Shown: positions 28,886-37,758 of the stretch, one piece after another
How positions within the stretch are numbered: position 1 is the first letter of the stretch
Layout of the letters: each line of letters starts with the position of its first letter
Source: CAZPRY01 sp964589175
Lineage (GTDB): Bacteria > Fidelibacterota > UBA2242
Assembly (NCBI GenBank): GCA_964589175.1
Contig: CAZPRY010000021.1
Span: forward strand, 4,515-68,514
DNA length: 64,000 nucleotides
Reading direction: 5' to 3'
Notes under the pieces: generated by a model
What the model saw: only the letters and a program-made list of their open reading frames with translations
Databases searched by the model: none
What the model was told of the DNA's origin: nothing
Position numbers and translations under genes: made by a program

Positions 28886-28919
28886 AATCAGCCTGCCCGC
28901 GAAAACGGGCAGGCTGATT
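28886..28919. terminator. Strong hairpin between repeat protein and GH35
   Basis: A perfect 14-bp stem (AATCAGCCTGCCCG with its complement) closes a six-base loop (CGAAAA). On the plus strand five T residues end the stem region. On the minus strand, the direction of the genes here, the tail is only TGTTGATA after ATT, so termination would be partial. It could act as an attenuator, or protect the 3' end of the abundant repeat-protein message. Confidence 0.65.
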
Positions 28920-28950
28920 TTTCAATCAAGAGACTCAAATAACTGCTAGC

Positions 28951-31721
28951 TCATTTTAAAAGCATGAGTTTTTTGACACTTGTAAAATCTCCGGTTCTGA
29001 GGGAGCATAAATAGACTCCCGAGGCAAGATTCGAAGCATCAAACTGATACTTATAATAACCAGGATTCATGGTTCCTGATGCTAGCTTCGCAACAACATG
29101 ACCCATCAGATCAAAAACAACAAGACTGACATCGCTCTGTTTCGGCAAGTCGAATTCAATCATTGTTGTCGGGTTGAAAGGATTCGGATAATTCTGCTTT
29201 AATGCATAAACCGTCGGCGCAATTGTTGACTTGCTATCGATATCAACAGTGACCTGATCGCCTTTATCAACTTGAACCGCTGCAAGATACAGACTTGTTG
29301 TTGTTGAATTATTGATGGCGAAAGAGATATTGTTGAACTTATCAGTCGGTGGAGTAACATCAGTTACAGAATTAGCAAACCCATAACTACCATCGATTTT
29401 AAAGAAGTTGTAATTGATTACGCAGCTTCCATCTTCTTGAGGAGAGATGGATATTTCAAAGGTATAAGTCCCTGCCGCGCCAATTGAATTAACGGGGTAT
29501 TGGACCACATTACCGAGAACGGAATTGCTGCTGCCATCAATATTAAACCACTGGTCATCTACGATAGTACCAACTGTTCCAAAAGTAGATCCCCAGATGG
29601 CGACATTGCTGCCACTGGGTGGTACGAACAGATAACCGGATTGATGATCATCTGTTCCGTTCCAAGCATATCCAACCTCTGTGGAATCAAGACCTCCGAT
29701 ACTATCACTATAGAAAACACCAAAGCGTAAACTGGCGAGGTCTTCAAAACCGCCATCAGTCAATTCAAGCTCTCCGCTAATAAGCAGCGCTTTGTCGGTT
29801 GAGGGAGTAACAACATCACCGAAATTACCGCTTACGGCTGCCCAGTCAGTTGGTGCACTAGTCCCGGAAATTGTAACATCACCGGCAATATCCGGAATCA
29901 GGCTCCAGCCACCGGTTTTGTTGCCCAAAAAGCCCCATTGATCGACATAGTATGCTTCCCAAGGTGCTATCGGTACTTCGATGGGATCACCCATATCAAC
30001 CTGGACCTCATAGACGTTAAACTGGGTGGCTGAATTGTCACTGTTAACACCGAAAACAATGCCGTTGAACTTATCGGACACTGGAGCCGCATCAATCGCA
30101 GTACCGCCAAACCAGTATTTGTTGTTCACTTCAACCATATACCAGCGGACTTCGTTGGTACCATCTGCCAGTGGTTCTACAGAAATAGCGAAGTCATAGA
30201 GACCTGCAATCATTTCAGCATTGCGGGGAGCCTGTTTGGCAGCGGACAAAACCACCGCACCAAGATTATTCGTGCTTACCCAACCACCGGCCGGGACAGT
30301 CCATACTGTTCCCTGGGCCCCCGTCCTCCAGGTATTTGACATGGTTCCTAAACCGGACATCGGACAGAACAGATAACCATCGTGATTGGCATTTGCTGCT
30401 ACATTTGCCGTCGCTACCCAGGCTGCTGAATCCGTGTATTGATATTGCAGTGCAACACTATCCTGGTACGTCAGGGAATAACGAAAAGGAGTATAAGCGC
30501 TGCCGCCGCCGCCACCGCTAAATTCCATCTGACCGGTTACTATCAGCGCTTTGCCTTCCTGTAATTCAACAGGATCGCCAAAGCCGCCTTTGATTGAAGA
30601 CCAGCCGGTTGTCGGTGAACCATCTCCCATACCAGCGTCACCGTCCAGAAAAGCTCCGGATGTCGTGTCATTCAAAACCGGCCATGCCGCATATCCGGCT
30701 GTACCTCCCCAATCAGCTACAAAGAAAGGTTGCCAGGGTGCTATCGGTACTTCGATGGGATCACCCATATCAACCTGGACCTCATAGACGTTAAACTGGG
30801 TGGCTGAATTGTCACTGTTAACACCGAAAACAATGCCGTTGAACTTATCGGACACTGGAGCCGCATCAATCGCAGTACCGCCAAACCAGTATTTGTTGTT
30901 CACTTCAACCATATACCAGCGGACTTCGTTGGTACCATCTGCCAGTGGTTCTACAGAAATAGCGAAGTCATAGAGACCTGCAATCATTTCAGCATTGCGG
31001 GGAGCCTGTTTGGCAGCGGACAAAACCACCGCACCAAGATTATTCGTGCTTACCCAACCACCGGCCGGGACAGTCCATACTGTTCCCTGGGCCCCCGTCC
31101 TCCAGGTATTTGACATGGTTCCTAAACCGGACATCGGACAGAACAGATAACCATCGTGATTGGCATTTGCTGCTACATTTGCCGTCGCTACCCAGGCTGC
31201 TGAATCCGTGTATTGATATTGCAGTGCAACACTATCCTGGTACGTCAGGGAATAACGAAAAGGAGTATAAGCGNNNNNNNNNNNNNNNNNNNNNNNNNNN
31301 NNNNNNNNNNNNNNNNNNNNNNNNNNNNNNNNNNNNNNNNNNNNNNNNNNNNNNNNNNNNNNNNNNNNNNNNNTTGCAGTGCAACACTATCCTGGTACGT
31401 CAGGGAATAACGAAAAGGAGTATAAGCGTCGCCGCCGCCACCACCGGTAAATTCCATCCGACCGGTTACAACAACGGCCTGCCTAGTCGTTGCTGTAAGT
31501 GTGCTTGGGAATGCTCCTCGAATTGATGACCAACCAGTTGTTGCTGAGCCATCTCCCATACCAGCACTTCCGTCAGACGTAGAAGCTGTATTGGTGATAG
31601 GCCATGTCGCATATCCGGCTGTACCTCCCCAATCAGTCACATAATCCTGTGCCAGAGCTGTAACGCTACATACTAAGACCATAGCGAACAGTACTGAAAA
31701 CACATTTGTAATTTTTTTCAT
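28951..31721 (-). CDS. Secreted three-module repeat protein, T9SS (gap inside)
   Basis: Exported protein of unknown function, interrupted by 100 N. Signal peptide MKKITNVFSVLFAMVLVCSV ends ALAQ; ATG 31721 follows AGGAAGA. The body is a tandem array of about 258-residue modules, each opening with D-WGGTAGYA or DQWGFLGNKTGG and containing RYSLTYQDS, GYLFCP, YDFAISVEP, WFGGT and DKFNGIVFGVN-type strands. Modules 1 and 2 are nearly identical where readable; module 3 is divergent and precedes the T9SS domain (VKKLMLLK). Strand-rich, Trp- and Tyr-rich modules suggest a lectin-like jelly roll, so a surface xylan-binding protein is my guess. Joining the gap at its 55-nt duplicated ends keeps frame and gives 871 aa. 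Confidence 0.7.
29963..30499. repeat. 537-bp perfect direct repeat, copy 1
   Basis: This stretch is identical base for base, on my reading, to 30737-31273. The offset is 774 bp, exactly 258 codons. It covers most of one module of the repeat protein. Perfect identity including silent positions implies very recent duplication, gene conversion, or the assembler using one collapsed copy twice. Confidence 0.9.
30737..31273. repeat. 537-bp perfect direct repeat, copy 2
   Basis: Second copy of the repeat at 29963-30499. It ends exactly at the first N of the gap. Its last 55 bases (31219-31273) recur straight after the gap at 31374-31428, so at least part of a further module start follows. Confidence 0.9.
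31274..31373. other. Assembly gap of 100 N
   Basis: Exactly 100 unknown bases, a conventional scaffold spacer rather than a measured length. The 55 bases before it (31219-31273) and the 55 after it (31374-31428) are identical, the signature of two contigs overlapping by a k-mer of 55. Collapsing the overlap restores one open frame through the repeat-protein gene. The real number of modules remains unknown. Confidence 0.95.
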
Positions 31722-31872
31722 TCTTCCTGTTCTCCTTTCAATAAAATTTTTACCGAACTGAGCTTTTTCCATTAAAATTAGCCCGTAACAAATGATTCTC
31801 CCCATTATTACCTCCCTTGTGTCATGTTAATGATAATTTCGGTTTTTTTTCGTTCTCTATAATAATTATTGA

Positions 31873-33762
31873 TTACTTCAGAAGAATTAGTTTCTTTGTC
31901 AGTGATACATTGTCTGATTTCAGCCGATAGAAGTAGATCCCGCCAGCCAGCTTGCTGCCATTGAAAGTGACTTTGTGATTGCCAGCTTTTTGAACACCTT
32001 CATACAAAGTTGAGACTTTTACTCCTAGCAGATCGAATACTTCCACAGATATCTGGCTTTTAACGGGTATTGAGTATTCAATCTGAGTAACCGGATTGAA
32101 TGGATTCGGGTAATTTTGACTGAGTGTGAAGCTCAATGGAACAGGTCCGTCGGGCCTCACATTCACTACTTCGACACTGTCAGGATGAACCCCATTCTCA
32201 AGCCAATAGGCAATATCAGCCCGTTCTTGATCAGCCTGAGCTAACCAGGCGGAATAATAATCCGTAGCCCCTGCCCTGATAGCCGGATTCCACCAGTGAT
32301 AGAGATCGCCCAGCGGAAATCCACCCATGGCTGCGGTTTTCAGTGTGTCATTTCCATAGGCCAGATTTTCCGGCAATGGCCATTGTTGATTGTATCCGGC
32401 TTCCGGCATATAAGCCCACATCGAATCCTGATTCGTACCCCATTTTTGATTCAGGAAGTATTTAAGGGGTTCCAGATTAAGGGGAGCCTCAATAAACCTG
32501 GGATTTAACTCAGTTTTGTTTTCTGATTGATTAACATCATAGAGTTCCGCTCGATTGATGTAGGGGAAGAGTTTTTCGCCGTCGGCATTTGTCGAATCAA
32601 AATATACCAGCGCTGTGCTATCCAGCATCGGTCTGGGATAAGGAATCTCATCAAAAACCCGCTGCTGATTTAAATCCCGGCTGTAAGGACAACCCAAAGT
32701 GGTAATCAGCGGATCGGGTCTCCATTCAGTATTGCGATAGTTCTTTTCCCATCCCCCTCGCATCCAGTCGACCAGCCATTTATCCAGATAGTAGGCACTG
32801 TGGGTGAAGAGGATATGGCGATCCTGGTCCGTGAAAGGAACTTCAAAGGCTATCGAGTCAACAGGTGCAATCGTCACTGTGGCGCCGCTGACACCGCCCG
32901 CCGGAACATAGCCCATCATCCAGGCATTGACAAAAAGGCAGTTGGTCACATTCAGTTTCCACCACCAGCCGCTCTCCAGAGAAAATTGGACGACATTATA
33001 AAAAGTGCAATGGTTGAAATGCACATTCTCACCCCAATTGGTGCCCTCCTGCATATAAACATATCCCATGTTTGCAAACGTACAATTTTCAAACGATACG
33101 TAGTCCGTATGATAGCCCGGGACATCGAAGGGGAAAGAAACGGCTCTTCCGTAATACATGTAATGAGCATCCACGCAGTTGCGGAAATAGCAGTTTTTAA
33201 AGGTACCGTTGAAATTTTTTGACCGGACGCAGATCGATCCGGAGGCAGTAAACTCCGGACAGGGCATGTATTCAAAGATACAGTTTTCGAAGGTGCCGAA
33301 TTCCCCCGTGTCTCCCGATACACCCGTTGTGTCGCCATCGAATATAATTGGTGAACCTGTTTGAACACCGGCGGCATCGGCAAATCTGACCCAGATATTT
33401 TTCATGATCAGATCGCCATAAACATCGATGAGAAAATTTTTGGTTGCACTGCCGCTGGCCGTCCAGAGTATCTGCGGCGGGGCGGATTCCTGGGTCGACC
33501 CGACCGACGGACCAACGAGATCAAGGATCTCTCCTATCGGAACCTCAATTGTCCCGGTTATGACGTACCAATCGTTCGGCTTTAACTTGAAAACGGTATT
33601 GGAAAGGCTTCCGGCATCAATCGCCGCCTGGACAGCCGTGTTCAGTTCGCCTTCGCTTCCTCCGCTATAAAGACCGTTGACGTCAGTTGTATCCTTTTGC
33701 TGTCCAAATAGAGATACCGACAGGAAAAGCATACCAATCAGGAAAATAAAAAAACGTCTCAT
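31873..33762 (-). CDS. T9SS-secreted beta-helix protein, paralogue B
   Basis: 629-aa exported protein: signal peptide (1-20), right-handed parallel beta-helix (about 40-330), mixed C-terminal region with DLYHWW and QADQERADIAYWLENG, and a T9SS domain ending TKKLILLK. It is a close paralogue of 11523-13343, with shared blocks FKLKPNDWYVI/TIEVPIGE, APPQILW, PIIFDGDTTG, NCYFRNCVDAH, GRAVSFPFDVPG and SLESGWW. The family is unrecognised. It is the first gene after the TonB receptor, the slot taken by SusD in classical polysaccharide-utilisation loci, so it may capture or cut xylan at the cell surface. Start ATG 33762 has the strong site AAGGAGGT. Confidence 0.72.
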   Translation of the reverse strand: MRRFFIFLIGMLFLSVSLFGQQKDTTDVNGLYSGGSEGELNTAVQAAIDAGSLSNTVFKLKPNDWYVITGTIEVPIGEILDLVGPSVGSTQESAPPQILWTASGSATKNFLIDVYGDLIMKNIWVRFADAAGVQTGSPIIFDGDTTGVSGDTGEFGTFENCIFEYMPCPEFTASGSICVRSKNFNGTFKNCYFRNCVDAHYMYYGRAVSFPFDVPGYHTDYVSFENCTFANMGYVYMQEGTNWGENVHFNHCTFYNVVQFSLESGWWWKLNVTNCLFVNAWMMGYVPAGGVSGATVTIAPVDSIAFEVPFTDQDRHILFTHSAYYLDKWLVDWMRGGWEKNYRNTEWRPDPLITTLGCPYSRDLNQQRVFDEIPYPRPMLDSTALVYFDSTNADGEKLFPYINRAELYDVNQSENKTELNPRFIEAPLNLEPLKYFLNQKWGTNQDSMWAYMPEAGYNQQWPLPENLAYGNDTLKTAAMGGFPLGDLYHWWNPAIRAGATDYYSAWLAQADQERADIAYWLENGVHPDSVEVVNVRPDGPVPLSFTLSQNYPNPFNPVTQIEYSIPVKSQISVEVFDLLGVKVSTLYEGVQKAGNHKVTFNGSKLAGGIYFYRLKSDNVSLTKKLILLK

Positions 33763-33859
33763 ACCTCTGACCTCCTTAATTCTATTTTTAGTATATTCAC
33801 AGCAATAGTCTCTTTTTCAATATAGGTCTTCATGAAATTCTCGTCATCATTCGCAGGAT

Positions 33860-36800
33860 TTATAGTCTAAATCTGACTCCGAGATTCGCTGTCATACCGT
33901 AGTGTTTGACACTGGTAAAACCGTCAATGGACGCCTGGGCCGCGGAATTTTTTTCATTGTTGAGGTTATTGACATCAAGATAAATCTCCGTTCCCCAAAA
34001 TGGCAAGGTCTGCCTGACGGAAGCATCCATCCGGAAATAGTCCCGGGTATAACCGTCTTGTTCCGGAAAGGCACCCACATAACTAACGGAATTACCCTGG
34101 AACAGGAATGATACACGCGCCGAAAATCCCTTGTATTCATAACCGACATAGGCATTCAATAAATCATTCGGTTGATAAATCAAGCGCCCTGTGCGCGTAC
34201 TGTCATAAGTAGTGGTTACCGGTGGTTTGGTACTGTAATCGGTTACTTCGTCGCGCAAAGGATAAGTGGCCTTGGATTCGATCTTGGTATAGTTTATTCC
34301 GAGCACCACACCATCCAAGCCAAGAGGAAGATACCAGAGCCTGGTCTGAAAGTCGAATTCAAGGCCCTTCACATAAGCCGGCTGGGGACTGTTTAGATAA
34401 GTATACAACGTAGCCCCATCCGCCGGTTTACTGCCCATGATATCAAAATCGTTGATCGTTTTTATTTCTTCTGAAACAGCGGTTTTATGGAGTACGTAAG
34501 TCGTGTAATAGGTGAAATCTTCTATAGTTTTATAAAAACCACCCACGGAAAGAAGCCCTAATTTATTACTGTGAAATGTTAAATTCAGATCATGATTGTA
34601 GGCCCGCGCCGGTGTAAGTTCGGGGTTGCCGGCGTGGATATTCTTCCTTGGATTATCGTAGGTAACTTTGGGAGATATCTGATGATAATCCGACCTGGCC
34701 AAAGTTTGCGTGTAGGCATATCGGATATCAAACCATTTGAATGGAGTATATTTGGTCTGCACCATTGGCAACCAGTATTCATTTTTTGGACGGACGATAA
34801 CCGTATCACAATTCTGAGCCTCCGGATTGCGCATATCGAACATATTATAAGCGATAAATTTTGATGCCGTTTTTTCGTAACGGGCTCCACCGACCACCAT
34901 GAAATTTCTGATGGTTATCCCCGACATCAGGTAGCCGGCATAGTAATCTTCGACATATTCATAGGAATTTGCCAGCGTCTGAAACATACCGTTATACCAT
35001 CCTCCGGTCACATCCGCTCCGCCCGTGGCTTTTCCTCTCCATTGGGGAGAATTGTCTAAATATTCAGCCATACCAACCAGGATAGTCGGATCGCAGGCCC
35101 AATAGATACTCCCGAACTGGTCATCCAGAAAGGGTCGCGTGAGTTCTGAACTTCCCGTAAAATTCGATGCCGCAAATTTGGCCGTTGCCGGATCAACTTC
35201 CACGCCGAATTCATTCGACAGAGCGTTTACCATCGCTGTCTGAAAAGAACCACTCGATCTTATACTGGCATATGGAGTTTTTTGATCGTTGCTGTTTTTT
35301 TGACGGTGATAATCTCCGCCGATTTTCAGGTATCCCGTAAGAGATGAGCCCAGGCTGAAGGGAAACTTAAAGTTCGAGGAAACAGTTCTATTATTCTCTT
35401 TATACAAGGAACTAAACATATTGATATTATCCAGATACACTTCATCAGGACCAGGATATGCCCATAATGTTTTCAGACTATCGGGAATCGTATTTATCGG
35501 AATAGCGCCTGTGGTAACCGGACCCGTTTTAAATTGTAAAAACGGAGATTCAGGCAAATTGTTCTTGGCAAAAGAATTGGCGAATTTAAAATCCATCAGG
35601 ACTCGTTTAAAGTCATATTTGAACTCGACTGAATTCACGGCCAGATCGGTTGTGTTGACACCTTCCTGAAAGGTAAAATTTAAAATCTTATCGAAATAAT
35701 TTAAGGTCGTAATGTTGTTCTTATAATCCGAGTTCAGGCGGGTGTACATATTCACCGATTTGATGGAACCGGAAGGCAATTTATAATCGAGGATCAGGTT
35801 GCCTCCGTAGCGTTGCCGGGTTTCGATATGACGGTTAAGCGGCACTCTCCTCACACTGACCGGGCGATAGCCGGTTGTAGTGTCGACTGTACTGCTGGTA
35901 GTCCGATAGCTGGCGGTCATATTATCATCGTCCCGGTCGTACTTTTCGGCATTGCCAAGCATATAGAGACCTAGTTTGTCCCGGAAGAATCGCTGACTGA
36001 CCGAGGCTACCGTCCGATAATTTCCGTAGTTTTCGGTTTTGGCGGTGTAGCCGGATTGCCACATCAGATCGTAATGCAACTCCGACGGGGCTTCACGCAA
36101 TTCCATGTTAACCGATCCACCGATCGAATTAGCGTTCATATCCGGGGTCAGCGATTTAAAGACCGAAATAGATTTGATCATATAGGGCGAAACCATAGTG
36201 AGATCGACACTGCGATCATTCGAGATACTACCCGCGGTCAGATCGGGCAACGCTGTTACACCTATCTTGCTGCTTCCGGTGGAAGCGAGTTTGACGCCTT
36301 CAACCGAAACCGAGTTAAACTGGGGCGCCAGACCACGAATGACGACTTTGTTGGCTTCACCGGAACTCTCGAGGGTTGAGACACCCGGCAGACGGCTGAG
36401 GGCCTGGGCCGCGTTGAAATCCGGCAGTTCCTGGATGCGCGCCTCAGAGACAATACTGGCGATTTTATCAGAGGCCAGCTGCTGGTTGATGGCCTGCATC
36501 TGCCCCAGAGCCTGGGCCGTTACGATAACCTCCTTGCCCTGAATGACAACCGGCTTAAGTCCAAAGTCTTTTTTTACGGTACCATCCCGGGAAACGGACA
36601 CGCCCGCACTTTCCGAAACGTACCCGATATACGAAACCACTATCGTGTGCTCGCCGGCCGGAACATTGGGAATGGAATAGATGCCGTTCAGATCGGCGGC
36701 CGCTCCGAAACTGGTGCCTTCAATCATAACGTTGGCATAAGGCAACTCATCCTTGGTATTCCGGTCAAACACCCTTCCTTTGATCGTCGCTTTTGCCATA

Positions 36801-36925
36801 AGCGACTGAGTCATGAAGATGAATACAATTCCCCCTATTATAAGCGCCTTCCTGCTGAAACGAAAACCAGTGTGGCTTATAGACAGGCAAATCGCTGTTT
36901 TAATACGGCCAAATGAATTTTCCAT
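33860..36925 (-). CDS. TonB-dependent outer-membrane receptor
   Basis: 1021-aa outer-membrane transporter. N-terminal signal anchor (about 26-43), carboxypeptidase-regulatory-like domain (about 46-130, IKGRVFDRNTKDELPYANVMIEG), plug (about 150-270, ELPDFNAAQALSRLPGVS and VVIRGLAPQFNSVSVEGV), then a beta-barrel to the C terminus GVRFRL. The plug motif resembles proteobacterial TonB receptors for oligosaccharides more than SusC, and no SusD gene follows. It likely imports xylo-oligosaccharides. It heads the long minus-strand block. The predicted promoter lies far upstream (TACAAT at 37309-37314) under a LacI-type operator, leaving a leader of about 375 nt. The ribosome site before ATG 36925 (AAGG) is weak. 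Confidence 0.9.
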   Translation of the reverse strand: MENSFGRIKTAICLSISHTGFRFSRKALIIGGIVFIFMTQSLMAKATIKGRVFDRNTKDELPYANVMIEGTSFGAAADLNGIYSIPNVPAGEHTIVVSYIGYVSESAGVSVSRDGTVKKDFGLKPVVIQGKEVIVTAQALGQMQAINQQLASDKIASIVSEARIQELPDFNAAQALSRLPGVSTLESSGEANKVVIRGLAPQFNSVSVEGVKLASTGSSKIGVTALPDLTAGSISNDRSVDLTMVSPYMIKSISVFKSLTPDMNANSIGGSVNMELREAPSELHYDLMWQSGYTAKTENYGNYRTVASVSQRFFRDKLGLYMLGNAEKYDRDDDNMTASYRTTSSTVDTTTGYRPVSVRRVPLNRHIETRQRYGGNLILDYKLPSGSIKSVNMYTRLNSDYKNNITTLNYFDKILNFTFQEGVNTTDLAVNSVEFKYDFKRVLMDFKFANSFAKNNLPESPFLQFKTGPVTTGAIPINTIPDSLKTLWAYPGPDEVYLDNINMFSSLYKENNRTVSSNFKFPFSLGSSLTGYLKIGGDYHRQKNSNDQKTPYASIRSSGSFQTAMVNALSNEFGVEVDPATAKFAASNFTGSSELTRPFLDDQFGSIYWACDPTILVGMAEYLDNSPQWRGKATGGADVTGGWYNGMFQTLANSYEYVEDYYAGYLMSGITIRNFMVVGGARYEKTASKFIAYNMFDMRNPEAQNCDTVIVRPKNEYWLPMVQTKYTPFKWFDIRYAYTQTLARSDYHQISPKVTYDNPRKNIHAGNPELTPARAYNHDLNLTFHSNKLGLLSVGGFYKTIEDFTYYTTYVLHKTAVSEEIKTINDFDIMGSKPADGATLYTYLNSPQPAYVKGLEFDFQTRLWYLPLGLDGVVLGINYTKIESKATYPLRDEVTDYSTKPPVTTTYDSTRTGRLIYQPNDLLNAYVGYEYKGFSARVSFLFQGNSVSYVGAFPEQDGYTRDYFRMDASVRQTLPFWGTEIYLDVNNLNNEKNSAAQASIDGFTSVKHYGMTANLGVRFRL

Positions 36926-37308
36926 AAAAGTACAACCTTATTTTGTTACTTTGTCCTATGCCGTGCAAGCCTTGTGAACGGGATTTCCGACAGACGGTTC
37001 GCTCCCTGCTTGCTGATCCCATTTAACTGTACTTAAAACCTTTTCGCCACTCTGTAAACTTATACTCGCGCCCCGACCCATAAAAGGTTTTCGGGCCTGT
37101 CTGTGGATCCGACTTCACAGGGTGACGGGCAAGGTTATATCTGATTTTCCGGACAGTGAATGAATTCGTAGTGATCATTGCTGGGTCGATCGTTTGAATA
37201 GTCAATTAAGATTGTCGATTGCGTTTTGGGCGTTTCGGTTGACCTGCAAAAAATATTTCGTCGGTAAAATTGGTAGATGCCTGGATTGTATGCTGTGTAA
37301 TATCATAA

Positions 37309-37314
37309 ATTGTA
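37309..37314 (-). promoter_or_regulatory. Putative -10 of the TonB block
   Basis: On the minus strand this reads TACAAT. Its first base lies 22.5 bases from the centre of the operator at 37329-37344. The same spacing separates operator and TATAAT at the GH115 promoter, so the pair supports each other. No good -35 is visible because the operator occupies that position. Confidence 0.45.
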
Positions 37315-37328
37315 TTTGGTTTAATATT

Positions 37329-37344
37329 AATTGAACCGTTTTAA
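37329..37344 (+). promoter_or_regulatory. LacI-type operator A (TonB block)
   Basis: AATTGAACCGTTTTAA, an imperfect palindrome around a central CG, as is usual for LacI-family operators. Sixteen of sixteen bases match operator B at 38825-38840 in reverse orientation. It overlaps the expected -35 region of the TonB promoter, a repressor position. Confidence 0.7.
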
Positions 37345-37758
37345 TATGTCAAGGAATAAATCAAATATCGGGAAAATATTTTCGCTGTTTTCTAAGGATA
37401 AATGCCATCACCGGAAATTTTTTCATTAATTAATCTGCAACGCCTGAAATCAATGAAATATTTTGATTTTTTCATAGGGTCATTCCATTAATATATCAAG
37501 CCCAAGTTTAAAATATTCGCAGTAATTGAAGCAGATAACATACCGATTAGACAATGGATGAATTATTCGAAGGCGGATGTCAATCCACGGAACAAGAATG
37601 CGAGGGTGTGATTTGTCATCGGATCAAACCCACCTGCAATTGATTCTGGTGGAAACAGGTTTTTTGCACCCCCACCAAGCGCGGATAACTTATTGGGAAA
37701 CTGATTCCGGAGGAAAATTCTATGCTGACAAATCGAGGATACGGAATCAGTAACGGGA

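Larger units (their letters stand above)
36926..37758. other. Regulatory region upstream of TonB block
   Basis: 833 bases between the TonB gene and the end of lacI, both minus-strand. It holds a LacI-type operator (37329-37344), a plausible -10 (37309-37314, minus strand) and then a leader of roughly 375 bases. A 60-codon frame at 37023-37205 has no recognisable features and is not called. I see no riboswitch I can name, and no clear lacI terminator. Confidence 0.55.

Noticed and set aside
29963..31273. CRISPR-like or transposon repeat
   Set aside because: The repeat is one module of a protein gene in frame with a 258-codon period, with no spacer pattern and no transposase.
31110..31526. Plus-strand frames running through the N gap
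   Set aside because: They are antisense shadows of the repeat-protein gene and depend on unknown bases.
37023..37205. 60-codon minus-strand frame in the TonB leader
   Set aside because: No domain, no good ribosome site, and composition like non-coding DNA.
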